Source: Quillaja saponaria
Taxonomy: Eukaryota; Streptophyta; Magnoliopsida; Fabales; Quillajaceae
Direction of reading: 5' to 3'
Assembly (NCBI GenBank): GCA_029379385.1
Contig: CM055612.1
Span: 18,166,001-18,230,000 of the forward strand
Length of the DNA stretch: 64,000 nt
Shown in pieces: positions 1-11,692 of the stretch; position 1 is the first letter of the stretch; each line of letters begins with the position of its first letter. Position numbers and translations under genes: made by a program. The notes under the pieces are model-generated. The model did not search any database, was not told the DNA's origin, and saw nothing but the letters and a program-made list of their open reading frames with translations.

Positions 1-2012
1 TACACAAATTTTGGTAGAGGTTCCTTGTAAAGTGGAACATGCCTGAATAATACACATATTATATATATTCCTATTTCATAACAACAGCAACAAAGACAAC
101 AAGGAGCTATACTCCGTTAACATAAAAGGAAAAAAAATAAATTAACCAAAAAGTCCTACAAATCAAAACTTCTTAAACCAAGCCCTAAAGTTACTTCAAA
201 TTCTTCATCCCATGGCTTCAAGTAGGTGATCTCTAATGAATACCTTGTTGCATCAATTATCGACAAGTCAAGTTTCAGTTGGAGAAACTTAATGAGAACC
301 TGATGCTAAAAAAATATAAACAAAAAAAGTTAGTCATAAATACTCAATGAGTGAAAAATGTACCTAAAGGATACAAGTATCAATCAATGTATAATTAGAA
401 GACATATGTTTAATAGTTCCATATTAGCTTAAGTTACAATGTAATTCAATCTTGCACATACACACATATATATAATGAGAAATCAAAACCAATATAACTC
501 ACAAAAGATAATATGCAAGCAAATCAAGCAAAGCATCCAAAAGGGCCAATAATCGAAGTAACTCAACACCTACACACTATGTACATATCCTCAATCTGGG
601 ATTTTTTCTCCCGCACGCCAAATATGCATAAACTTCTCACATATTCTCTATGAGGCTAAGTTACTCGAATGTTTGTATTTGAATTTCAAATAATCAAATC
701 AAATATATCTAAGTGTGCCCGAATTCTAAATCACATTAAAAAATGAACTTATTGGCCCTGTCAACCACAAACAAGATTTCACACTAACACACAATACAAT
801 AAATAATAAAGTTTCAATAACAAAGCACTCTTATCATATAATTCACTCAAAGCATTAGACCGCCTTATTCAATAACCTTACATATACACATATATATACA
901 TATAAGCATTCAAAACAAATCTAGTAATCAAAAGGTAATGTTTTCCACTCATAAAGTTATGGATTTTGTTCGTTGCTCCCTCTTAGGTTCCAATGTGTCA
1001 TTAAATCAATGACAAGTTCCGGTGTTGAAATTACATTTTCAAGTATCATTTAGTTTGTAACTTTCGTAAGTTATAAGCTTCTAATTAACAAATAACTTGA
1101 AGGCAACTTTGGTTCCATTTCATTTATGTATATATTATATAGCTTCATACCAAGAAAATCGACACTAATCCATAATTTCAACCTTACTCATATTCCAAAC
1201 ATTAAATTCAAAGTTGGATTAGTTATTTAAAATCAACTAGGAGCTTGAATTATGTAATTTCAACATCAATACAACCAATTCCAAGATTTTCTCTTCCATT
1301 AATCACTTAACCACCATCTTTTCATTACTTTCAAGCTCTAATTCATCCTCTTAAGCTCTCTAAATTCAAACCCTCAAACAAATACTAAATGGAAATAACT
1401 CTAACTCGAAGGAAAACAATTGATTTAGTTAGAAAAGAAACTTGGAAATTACCATAACAAGGTGCTACCAACAAGAAGAGGTGGCGGCAGCATAAGATAT
1501 TACTGCGGAAAGAAAGGCTTTTGCAGCCCCTATGTCCTGCCCTGCTGGATAGCCAAAGTGGAAGAGCAAGTAGTAGCTACAGGTAGAGGAAAATACACAG
1601 GAAAAATAAGGGGTTGGTTGCTGGAAACCGAGTTGGACTGTAGCTTTAAAGTCCACAGCTAAAGTCTTCCATGGTCTGAGAAGGAAAAACTAGAAGGATG
1701 TTAAGTGCAAGGATGCAGGACTCGATTGCAAGGAGGAGCATATGAAAGATCTAAAAAAAGGGAGGAAGGCTACTAGAAAGAATACGCAAGGCCAAAGGAA
1801 AAGAGATGGGGGAAATAAATAAGGAGAGAAAAAAGGAAAATAAAAAAGTAAAGTCAAAGTCAAGGAAAAATAATAAAGTAAATGTGTATAGTTTTGTATG
1901 TGTGTATATATATATATAATGTTTGTTTATTTTATATACTTGTGTATTTTTTTTATAACAAAAAGTTACACAATAATTTTCTAAGTTAATGTTACAATAC
2001 CTGGTTATAGCA
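1..2012 (-). repeat. 3' LTR of the first gypsy element (partial)
   Basis: This stretch aligns throughout with 8071-10146, for example the shared GTGGAACATGC near 32 and 8102 and the shared end around GGTTATA.CA. On the element's strand the LTR would begin TGCTATAACC. About 240 bp of LTR lie beyond the left window edge, judged from the other copy after removing its nested insertion. Short open frames here, such as 1462-1662, are not conserved between the two LTR copies in a way that suggests a gene. Confidence 0.88.
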
Positions 2013-2022
2013 TTCTCCCTTT
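2013..2022 (-). other. Polypurine tract of the first gypsy element
   Basis: On the minus strand the ten bases directly before the 3' LTR read AAAGGGAGAA, a purine run in the place where plus-strand priming starts in LTR elements. Confidence 0.7.
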
Positions 2023-2089
2023 CATAAAAAAATTTGTCTCAAATTTCAATAGAATAATTACAAAGCATCATTTACCTAAATCATTCAAA

Positions 2090-2880
2090 AAGATAAGGAT
2101 ATTGTTGTTTCATCACATCTTTAGGTTCCCAAGTGGCTTCTTATTCATTATGATCTTGCTAGATACAGACTTGTCTATCTATAATTGTCACTGGTTGCTC
2201 TTCATATGTCAAGGTTTTATCCACTTGCACTTTTTGAACCCGAAAATCGTGAAACTCATTAGGTAAATACTTTCGAAGCATAGAAACATGAAAAATTGGA
2301 TGTACCTTGTCTAAATCTGGTAGTAAAGCCCAGCTCCAACCCTATCCAAAATCAAGAAAGGTCTGATGAATCTTAGACTCAGCTTCATTTTCTTGCCAAA
2401 TCTTATTGTGCCTTTGAAAGATGAAACCTTCAGAACACATGGTCACCTATTTTAAATTCTAGCTCTTTTCAATGATTGTCTCCATAAGACTTCTGTCTAC
2501 TTTGGTCCTCAACGTATCATTGATTACCCGCACCTTTTCTATAGCATCCTGAACCAACTCTGGTCCTAGTAACTGATGCTCACCACTTTCAAACCATCCA
2601 ACTGGAGATCTAAACTTCCTTCTGTACAAAGCTTTAAGTGGTGCCATCTGAATGCTACTATAATAACTGTTGTTGTAAGCGAACTCCATAAGTGGCAAGT
2701 GCTGATCCCAACTCCCTTTAAAATCTATCACATTTAGCATTCTTGGCACATACTTATAGTCATCTACGTGCGCTTCTTTAATGGTTTCAAACAAAGTAAA
2801 TTTCACCTTATATTTGGGCTAATAACACTCCATAAGAAGACATTTCAAATCTAATACCATCAACCATGCACCTTTGAAAT
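2090..2880 (-). pseudogene. Integrase C-terminal part of first gypsy element, core deleted
   Basis: The minus-strand translation shows the integrase segment with GSWDQHLPLMEFAYNNSY near 2650-2720, then SPVGWFESGEHQLLGPEL, as in plant Ty3/gypsy polyproteins. Further on comes a tail containing HVSMLRKYLP and EATWEPKDVMKQQYPYLF, the region around the chromodomain-like end. What normally precedes this (the HHCC zinc finger and most of the D,D,E core) is absent. The text passes from the end of RNase H through a short linker, EAHVDDYKYVP, straight into the late core. Several stops also interrupt it, so it cannot be functional. Confidence 0.82.
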
Positions 2881-4110
2881 CCTTTAACAACTCGACATGG
2901 AATAAGCTACCCATTAACTTCCTACTCAAGGCATCCATAACTACATTAGCTTTCCCTGGATGATAAGAAATTAAACAATCATAATCTTCTAACAGCTCAA
3001 CCTATCTACGTTGCCTCAAATTCAAATCTTTCTAATCAAATATATACTTAAGTATTTTATAATCCATGAAAATTTCATAAGTTTTACCATACAAATAATG
3101 TCTCCACACCTTTAGTGCAAAAATTACTGCTGTCATCTCCAGGTCATGGGTAAGATCATTCATTTCATGCTTCTTCAACTGTCTTGAAGTATATGCAATC
3201 ACCTTTCTATCTTATATCAAAACACACCCAAGTCCAATACGAGAAGCATCACAAAATATTATATATTTCCCTATACCAGAAGAAAGGGTAAGAACTCGAG
3301 CTGAAGTCAAACAAGTCTTAAGATTCTAAAAATTTTCCTCACACCTTAGACCACACAAATTAAACACTTTTTCTGAGTCAACTGAGTCAAGGGTGCTGTA
3401 ATATGGGAGAAGTTTTCAATAAATCGCCTGTAATACCCAGCTAAACCTAGAATGCTTTGAATTTTTGATACATTTATTGGACGAGGCCAATTCTGAACTG
3501 CTTTAACTTTCTTTGAGTCTACATGAATTCCTTCTTTGGAGATCACATGATCCAGGAATGCTACTTAATTCAACCAAAATTCACACTAAGAGAATTTAGC
3601 ATAAAGCTTGTTTTTCCTAAGTATTTGCAATACATTTAGAAGATACTTCTCATGTTCCTCCTCACTCTGAAAGTACACTAAGATGTCATTAATAAAGACA
3701 ATAACAAACTAATATATTAAAGGCTTGAACACCATGTTCATAAGATCCGTGGATGCTACAGAAGCATTAGTAAGTTCAAAAGACATGACTAAGAACTTAT
3801 AACCTCCATACCGAGTGCAGAAAGCAGTTTTCAGAATATCTTCTTTCTTAACTCGGAGTTGATGATACCCTGAAGATAGATCGATCTTCAAAAAGTTTTG
3901 AGCCCCCCTGCAATTGATCAATTAAATAGTCAATCCTAGGGAGGGGATACTTGTTCTTCATTATGACTTTATTCAATTGCTGGTATTCAATATATAGTTA
4001 GAACGAACCATCTTTCTTTTTAACAAACAGAACTAGAACACCCTAATAAGATATACTGGGGCGGATAAACCCTTTTATCCAGCAAGCCTTACAACTACAC
4101 CTTTAGCTTT
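2881..4110 (-). pseudogene. Reverse transcriptase and RNase H of first gypsy element, broken
   Basis: Minus-strand reading gives LVLFVKKKDGS and NKYPLPRID near 3930-4060, then [18 protein letters not shown] (about 3840-3890) and [18 protein letters not shown], the usual RT fingers and palm. The catalytic box near 3680-3700 reads VFINDIL where the family has F-x-D-D, so the first aspartate is asparagine. The connection to RNase H (NWPRPINVSKIQSILGLAGY near 3440-3500) and the RNase H end (KANVVMDALSRK near 2930-2960) follow. Frameshifts and stops separate these blocks. Confidence 0.85.
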
Positions 4111-4479
4111 CTCAATTAATTGAGAGCCATACGGTTGAGGGTATAGAGATTAATTGAGTGTCTGTCAACAAATCAATACCAAACTCTATCTCTCTCTCAG
4201 GAGGAAGTCCAAGAAGTTATTCCAAAACACATCAAAGAATTCCTTCAATACAAGAATTTGTTCAAAATGAGAACACTCTAACTAAGTATTCTTAACATAA
4301 GCTAGATAAGCCTGATGTTTCTTCTTGATAAGCTATTAAACTTGAATGGCCATAATCAAATTACGAAGAATTTCACTCTAATCCCCTTGAAAAATAAAAG
4401 TCAGCTTCTCAAGAATGCTAAACTTGACATTTTTATTGCTACAATCCACTATGGCATGCTAGTTAGACAACCAGTCCAT

Positions 4480-4730
4480 GCTTAAAATCACATCATATTC
4501 CAACATGTCTAATATTTTGCAAAACATGCCCTATTATCCACTATCACTTGACAAGATGGAATATACCTAGTTGCAAGAATTATCTCTCCCAAAGGTGTTG
4601 AAGCTGCTAAAGGAACCTCAAAAGGCGCAGATGCTCTTTTCATAAAAGAGGCAAAATATAGAGATATGAAGGAATTAGTGGCTCCAGGATCAAATAGTAT
4701 TTTATCACTACTGAACAAACAAGCAATCTA
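4480..4730 (-). pseudogene. Retropepsin-like aspartic protease of first gypsy element
   Basis: The minus-strand frame at 4509-4718 contains ILFDPGATNSFIS, the gypsy-type active site in which D-x-G-A is followed by a serine-rich helix. The next segment, ASTPLGEIILATRYIPSC, fits the flap region. It is a fragment of the polyprotein with no start of its own; the ATG at its head is internal. Confidence 0.8.
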
Positions 4731-4739
4731 CCTGAAACA

Positions 4740-6099
4740 ACTGCATTTGAAGTCTAAGCATCCTGCTTAGTCAAAAAATAAACATAGGCTTAACCCTTTT
4801 CCAGAACAGGGTGAACCTTTAGAAAAAGTACCACGACTCCCTTAGATCTAGCAAGAGTGGCAGGCAACGAAAGTCCACCCTACACTGAATGAGATGTCCT
4901 AGCCAAAGAAGTCTGTGCACTCAACATCAAACAATCCCTGATACAATGATCCATTGCACCACACTTAAAACATACACTAGACTCCCTTTAGCATTGCCTT
5001 ATGTGTTTGACATCGCAAGTAGGGCATACAGGAACTTCTGGAGTTCAAGGACCACTAGACGATGCCACATATGACTAATGTCCAAAACTCTGACTAGTCT
5101 GACCTTTGCCTAATTGGAAACCCTCATAAAATGAGCCATGTCCCGAGATAGATTCACTTATAGGCCTTCGAGAACCACCTGACCTAGAAGTGGAATGACC
5201 TTTATGTCTTGCCTTCTTATGACTTTCTCGCTCTGATTGCCTTTCCAAAAACTAGTTCTCTAGTCGATAAGCATCATCCACAACCTAAGTATAAGTGGTA
5301 ATGTCCATCACAAATACTGATCAAAATAAGGAATCCTTCAAACCATTAATAAACCTCTTCACTCTCATCTGCTCAGTTACTACCATATGCGGAGCAAAGC
5401 GGGATAACTTGGTGAATCGAGTCTCATACTTTGCCACAGACATGCCTTTAGTCTAAACCAGCCGCTCAAACTTCCAAGTATACTTGTCTCTCACGCTCTC
5501 AGGTAGAAAGCGTTCAGTAAAAGCTCTGCTGAACACAAGCCATGCAAGTGGAGTCGGCTTGGCTCAACATTGTACCAACATCTTGTACCACTCATATGCC
5601 ACATCATGCAACTAGTAGCTAACTCGCTCCACTGCTCGAACAGGATCACATCCCAAAGCCATACACAATTAATCAGATTCCTCAAAGAAACTATACGGAT
5701 CTTGAGTAGAATCTACACCAAAGAATCTAGGGGCTACATCTTTCGGAAATCATACAATGACATAAATAGTCCTCGATCTTACTGAGCTAGAGTTCGAGGA
5801 TTTGCCTCTTATTGAGGCTGAACAGGCTATGGTTAACCTTGCTGAGGTTGATGTTGCTAAGCTAAAATCCTAACTAAGTCACCCATAGTCCTCTATACTC
5901 TATCTAGTCCCTACACAAGCTTCTCTAAATTAGGACTAGGTGCTGCTACTTTAACTTGCTCAGCAGCTCTACCCCTACCTCTACCACATCCTCTACGACC
6001 TTTACTTCTTGCCCCAGGTGCCTCAGGACTAGTAGACTCATAGTCAGAGCTAGCATCCTGCTATCTCCCATAACCAGTAATTCGGTTACTGCACCTCAT
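4740..6099 (-). pseudogene. gag region of first gypsy element
   Basis: A methionine codon complementary to 6097-6099 begins MRCSNRITGYGR, followed by an Arg/Gly-rich stretch near 5980-6030. The capsid-type retrotransposon-gag core lies near 5290-5560 with RFLPESVRDKYTWKFERL and RFTKLSRFAPHMV. A CCHC knuckle CFKCGAMDHCIRDC is seen at about 4920-4970. Stops interrupt the frame several times. Gag would form the virus-like particle and bind the element's RNA. Confidence 0.8.
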
Positions 6100-6301
6100 T
6101 GTATCTAAAATAAGCATAAATGAATTCAATATACAATTCTCATATAAGGAAAAAGACAACATTTTATAGCATCACAACTTAAAGTTTCAGAATGAATTAA
6201 AACATATTACTATATCCACATATGCCCTGGGTAATGTACCTAAACAGAGTAACAACATCCCGCTCTTGCAATCATGGATCTAAATGGATCTCTAAACCTA
6301 A

Positions 6302-6313
6302 GCTTTGATATCG
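6302..6313 (-). other. Primer-binding site, initiator-Met tRNA type (degenerate)
   Basis: On the minus strand this reads CGATATCAAAGC, three bases inside the 5' LTR. The standard plant initiator-Met PBS is TGGTATCAGAGC; 9 of 12 positions agree, which is expected for an old copy. Confidence 0.6.
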
Positions 6314-6316
6314 ATT

Positions 6317-9300
6317 TGTCACACCCCACATGGAGGCATGACTGGACGGAGGAATAAATAACCAAACCTCTGTAACCCTGACTGATACACTCATATTATT
6401 CTATCTTTTTAGTACCCTATTATTAGTCTTTTATGCATATTTTATGTCTTACTTTAGTTTACTTATCTTGTTTTGTGTAAAACTATGTTTTGTAGACATA
6501 AAGAGTAAAATGGAACATTTGAGCATGTAATGGAGCTAAGGACTAGAATAAGCATATTGAGATAAATCTATGAGTTATTGAAGTGAAAATCCTAATTAGA
6601 CTAGGAATCCTAGTGGCAATAAAGGATTTTTACATGAGGAATCCAAATTTGCAAGGAATTTTATTGGGATTAGGATTGAAAGAAGATCACAAGATCAAAT
6701 TAGAATATTCAAATTTTGGATAGAATAGGAAGTGTAAATCTAATTAAGGAATTAGCTATTAAGTAGGAAAAGACTCATTCTTGATTAGGAATCATTGCCA
6801 CCCCTATACTTTATAAATAAGGGAAATATAGGTCTGATTGAGAAGTACCTTTACATGCACTTTTCTTCTTCTTCTCTCTCAAATTTTTAACAATGAACAT
6901 AATATTTTCTTTTCAATTAATGATGATGCTAGCTTAAGTTTTTGTTCAATTACAAGAGGTAAATAACCTTGACTTATGAAGTTACTATGAGAATTTGTTT
7001 TAAGAGAAAATCTGATGTTATACACAAATGCAAGTATTCATGTTTTTCTTGGTTAATTGCTTAATGATTATGTGTTTTAGTTTATTATGATGTACACATG
7101 ATAGTTTGATACATGTAATATGATGCTAGTTAATTGATTAATGTCTTTGCATGGTTAATTAACATGAGTAGTAAAAGTAGCACTTGAATTAAATTTGAGT
7201 TTACTTGAGTGTTGCTTGAAAAATCTTATCTAGACTAAGCTAATGTCGCTTATGTGTTAATTGTTTAGAATTAATTGCACCTATCTAGTTTGTAATGCTT
7301 TCACGTAATTAAATCTATAACACTTGATGAGGGTTATTATGTGATTAATGTTAGTTATTCTGCCTGACCTAATTAACAAAGAGGTAAGGATAGGTAGAAA
7401 AGACTTGTTTCTATGGTTGATTTGCATGCATATGTGTATATTCAGATTGATATTTGTATTGTTTTCAATGATTAATAGCTCATGAATATTGGCAAGAACT
7501 TCTTTGCAGTTGAGTTTTACAAATCTTTGGTTGTTTGTTTAGTTTAGTAAGTTTCTATCGAAAATTACTTTTTACATTTAGAATTTAATTCTCTTGTTTC
7601 TCTTGCTTGTTTAGCTATTTAAATTTGGTTTAGATCAAAGATCAACACTCCATTTATTTACTTTGCTATTTTGAGTACTTATTAGTTAGTCTGCATATTT
7701 ATAGCATATTATCATCCCAACCTATTTTAGAACTCCATTTATTTTTATACATCTATTTTGTTTTATATTTTCTTGCATTGGTTTGATTTACTGTTATTGC
7801 TTATTATAGTAGTCGGCTTAGGATTTATACTTGAACTTGTTGTGCTTTTTTGCTTTGGTTCAATTTAATTAAATAAGAATCACTTGCTTGAGTTGAATTT
7901 GATTAACTTAATTGTTTATCTGTGAGATCGATACCCTACTTACTATACGACACTAACTCCAAATTGAAAGAAATACACATGACCTATTGACCAAACTAAA
8001 AGTTAGAAGAAAATTTTGTAAAAAGCACAACTATATATAAACACATGTTTATTGAAAGGAATAGTAAGTTACATAAAAATTTTAGCAGAGATTCTCCATA
8101 AAGTGGAACATGCTCAAATAATACACATAATATATATATTTTTGTTTCACAACAACAGTAACACAAACAACAAGGAGTGCCACTTCGTCCATATAAAAGG
8201 AAAAAATTAATTAACCACGAAGTCCCACAAATCAAAACTTCTTAAACCATGCTCTAAAGTGACTGCAAATTCTTCATTCCATGGCTTCAAGTAGTTGATC
8301 TCTGGTGAATACCTTGCCAGAACAACTATCGACAAGTCAAGTTTCAGTTGGAGAAGCTTGATGAGAACCTGATGCTAAAAAGAAAATAAACAAACGAAGA
8401 GTGAGTTATAAAGACTCAGTAAGTGAAAAATGAATCTAAAAGGTACGAGCATCAATCAATGTATAATTAGAAGACATATGTTTAATTGTTCCATATTAGC
8501 TTAAGTTACAATGTAATTCAATGTCACACACACACACACACACATATAAATAATGCAAAATCAAAACCAATATAACTCACAAAAGATAATATGCAAGCAA
8601 TTCAAACAAAGCATCTAAGAGGGCCAATAATCGAAAGTAACTCAGCAGTCGTAAACCATGTACATATCCTTCACGGGGCTTTTTCCTCCCGCACACCAAA
8701 TATGCATAAACTTCTCACATAATCTCCCCAGGGTAAAGTTACTCGAATGTTTTTATTTGAATTTCAAATAATCAAATTAAATATATCATAGGTGCACCCA
8801 GATTCTAAATCACATTAAAAATTAAACTTCTTGGCCCTATCAACCACAAACAAGATTTCACAATAACACACAATATAGTAAATAATAAAGTTTCAATAAC
8901 AAAACACTCTTATCATATAATTCACTCAAAGCATTAGACCACCTTATTCAATAACCTTACATGTATACATATAAACATTCAAAACAAATCTAGTAACCAA
9001 AAGGTAAATTTTTCCACCCACAAAGTTATGGATTTTGTTTGTTGCGCCTTCTTGTTTTCAAATGTGTCATTGAATCAACGATACATTCTAGAGCTGAAAT
9101 TACATTTTTCAAGTATCATTTAGTTTGTAACTTTCAGAAGTTATAAGTTTCTAATTATCAATAACCTATATATACAACTTCCATGCATTTACTAAAAATG
9201 AACTTCTCTTAGGCATTTTAACAAATACCTTGAAGGCAACTTTGGTTCTATTTCAGGTATGTATATATTATATATAATATATATTTACCAAGAAAATCAA

Positions 9301-10146
9301 CTACTAATCCATAATTTCAACCTTGCTCATATTCCAAACATTAAATTCAAAGTTGGATTAGTTATTTAAAATCAATAAAGAGCTTGAATTATGTAATTCC
9401 AACATCAATACAACCAATTCCAAGATTTCCTCTTCCATTAACCACTTAACCACCATCTTTTCATCACTTTTCAAGCTCTAATTCATTCTCCTAAACTCTC
9501 TAAATTCAAACCCTCAAACAAATACTAAATGGAAATAACTCTAACTCTAAGGAAAACAATTAATTTAGTTAGAAAAGAAACTTGGAAATTACCACAACAA
9601 GGTGCTATCGAAAGGAAGGCTTTTGCTGCTCACTAAATCTGCCACCATGAGCCAAAGGAATCCCCCATGTCTAGTCCTGTTGGACAGCCAAAGAGGAAGA
9701 GCAGCTGCTACATGTGGAGTTAAACGCATGGGCAAAACAAGGCTGGCTTGCTAGAAACCAAATTGGACAGTAGCTCTGAAGTCCACAGCTGAAGTCTCCC
9801 ATGGCCTGAGAAGAAAAAACAAGAAAGAGTCTAAGTGGAAGGATGTAGGACTCGACTGCTAGGAGGAGCATGCAAAAGATCTAGAACAGGGGAGGAAAGC
9901 CACAAGAAAGAATACGCATGGCCAAAGGAAAAGATAAGGGAAAAATAAATAAGGAGAGAAAAAGAAAAATAAAAAGGTAAAGTCAAAGTCAAGGAAAAAT
10001 TAATAAAGTAAATGTGTTCATAGTTTTGTATATGTGTGTATATATATATAGGATGTTTGTTTATTTTATATACTTGTGTATTTATTTTATAACTAAAAGT
10101 TACATAATATTTTTCTAAGTTACCGTTATGATACCGAGTTATAACA
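6317..10146 (-). repeat. 5' LTR of first gypsy element, interrupted by a solo LTR
   Basis: In plus coordinates the LTR starts TGTCACACCCC (6317) and ends GAGTTATAACA (10146), which are TG...CA ends. The part from about 8071 onward matches 1-2012. The gap between 6383 and 7952 is foreign (see nested solo LTR). Removing the insertion and one TSD copy leaves an LTR of about 2255 bp. The outer part around 6317-6382 also matches the start of the solo LTR at 51640. Confidence 0.85.
6383..7952 (+). mobile_element. Solo LTR nested in the first gypsy LTR
   Basis: The insert begins TGATACACTCAT and ends TACTATACGACA, with flanks CTGAC (6378-6382) and CTAAC (7953-7957), a 5-bp TSD with one mismatch. 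Comparison with the related LTR at 51640, where the surrounding LTR text is continuous, confirms that 6383-7952 is extra. A TATA-like TTATAAATAA at 6811-6820 suggests plus orientation. No internal coding region accompanies it, so it is probably the product of recombination between two LTRs. The family is not identified. Confidence 0.78.
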
Positions 10147-10832
10147 AATAGTTAGTTGAATTTAGAAGGGTGTGGATTATTTTGATGTAATTGGGCTTTA
10201 TGAGATAGTTAATGTCTTGTAATGGTTGGTTATAAATTATTGTGTTAGTGGGAGTTTTTTTTTTTTTTAATTTTATTGTTAATGTATAACAAAATTGTTG
10301 GAATGGGTTGGAGCCCTTAATGTTTAGAGTAATAGGTATTTAATCCATATAAATTAGTGCACATTTAGTTGTGCATCGTTAGAGTTACTATTATGAGTTT
10401 TCTAAATACTTATTGTATGTGTTCAATTCAAAATCAAGAAAGTAAAAGTTATTTTTTGAGTATTTCATTATGTTGATCCATATTTACTTTGTGTGTTGTA
10501 TGTTATGTATTTTGTTCACACATTTCTAACAGATATGAATCCCTTAGAAGTTCATTCAATATTTTCTTCGGGAGACCTAATAGGAAGATAGTTAAATAGC
10601 TTTGAAGTGGTCTTGCATCAAATCATAGCATAAGAACTAGGTATACTGATATTTCAAATAAGTTAATTATGACTTAATCTTGAAGTTCTATGAAGTATTT
10701 TCTTAAGAAAAGTAAGGATAATTCCTACTCTTTCTTTGAGATTCTAAATAAGTTATACAATAAATTTTCATTATCCCCAACTCTTATTTGTAAACTTTCC
10801 TTCCAAATAAGTCCTAAATTTTATATTATCAC
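10147..10832. other. AT-rich spacer
   Basis: No gene seen. The stretch has T and A runs. The open frame at 10690-10935 is a low-complexity reading of AT-rich DNA that runs into a MITE. Confidence 0.6.
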
Positions 10833-11191
10833 TTTTTATGTCACTTTTACCCATATATATTTTTTTAATTTAAAATATCAATTGAGTAGACTAATTTTTT
10901 ATTTTAAAAAAAAAAAAACACATTATTTAATTTAAAAAACTGAAATTTATTATTAATGAATATTAGAAGAATAAAATTATTATATAATCACTAATAAAAA
11001 AATTATGAAAATTAATAAAAAGTTCACATTACTTTGTTTCCTAAAAATATTAAAAAAATTTATTATTTTCTAATTCAACTTGAATTATCATTAATTTTTT
11101 CATGATGAGAACTAAAAAAAAAAAATCTAGATTTTTTTTTTTAAATTACAAAGAACTATTGATATATATATATAAATTCAAATTTAATAAT

Positions 11192-11234
<43 letters not shown>

Positions 11235-11416
11235 ATAAATATACTAAAGGATGATTAATTCTCATTAATTTTTTAAAAATTTATTCTTCTAATAATTATT
11301 ATATTATGAATTTTAATTTTTAAAATTAAATAGTTTATTAAAAAAATTAATCTACTTAATTAATATTATTAATTTTATATTAAAAATAAAAAATAAGGGT
11401 AAAAGTGACATAAAAA
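10833..11416. mobile_element. MITE-like element with long terminal inverted repeats
   Basis: The left end TTTTTATGTCACTTTTACCC (10833-10852) is matched exactly in inverse by 11397-11416. Similarity continues inward for roughly 150 bp: both arms contain a GAGTAGACTAATT / AAGTAGATTAATT block and the same TATTAGAAGAATAAA. The centre is AT-rich and includes a TA microsatellite. No coding capacity. The superfamily cannot be named because I do not see a clear TSD. Confidence 0.72.
11194..11231. repeat. (AT)n microsatellite
   Basis: An uninterrupted AT dinucleotide run of about 19 units inside the MITE-like element, with a shorter TA run at 11162-11173. Confidence 0.9.
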
Positions 11417-11428
11417 AATGTCACTACT

Positions 11429-11550
11429 GAGAGCTTAGCTCAAGCAGTTAGTACCTGTGGTTAAGGAGGCTAAATTTCAGGTTGCCTACTCCCTAGTAAT
11501 AGGCTTTCTTATATAACTCTTGTGCTCTTTACCTGTATATTTTTTTTTAT
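11429..11550 (+). mobile_element. SINE-like element (plus copy)
   Basis: Starts GAGAGCTTAGCTCAAGCAG. The TTAGCTCAAGCAGTTAG part resembles a tRNA-type A box, and CAGGTTGCCTACTCCC about 50 bp downstream resembles a degenerate B box. The element then runs to a T-rich tail near 11541-11549. Transcription by RNA polymerase III would be expected of a SINE. The tRNA resemblance is weak and no TSD is clear. Confidence 0.45.
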
Positions 11551-11618
11551 CCATATTTGATAAAAGTTTATAGTCAATTTACTAAAACCTTTTTAAAAAT
11601 ATATTGTTTACCTCTATG

Positions 11619-11692
11619 TTTTTTTGGAAGTTTGCTTCAAACTTAGTAGTAGGGGGTTAGGGACAGATACCAATAACTTGAGCTAAGCTCTC
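11619..11692 (-). mobile_element. SINE-like element (inverted, truncated copy)
   Basis: The end CTTGAGCTAAGCTCTC (11677-11692) is the exact inverse of the start of the plus copy. Minus-strand reading continues with GGTATCTGTCCC and a B-box-like AGTTTGAAGC, then a short A run. Together with the plus copy it could also be seen as one foldback element of 264 bp. Confidence 0.42.

Larger units (their letters stand above)
1..10146 (-). mobile_element. Ty3/gypsy LTR retrotransposon, Tekay/Del-like, decayed, left end cut by window
   Basis: A minus-strand LTR element. The sequence at 1-2012 is repeated in diverged form at about 8071-10146, giving the two LTRs. Between them, read on the minus strand, the order is PBS, gag, aspartic protease, RT, RNase H, integrase C-terminus and a polypurine tract. 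Protease-RT-RNaseH-integrase is the Ty3/gypsy order, and the integrase tail resembles Tekay/Del-type elements. Every coding part is broken by stops or frameshifts. The left TSD lies outside the window; the five bases to the right are AATAG (10147-10151). Lineage is inferred from protein resemblance only. Confidence 0.88.

Noticed and set aside
1462..1662. Open frames on both strands near 1465-1660
   Set aside because: They lie in the LTR, and the homologous segment at about 9600-9800 does not keep the same frames.
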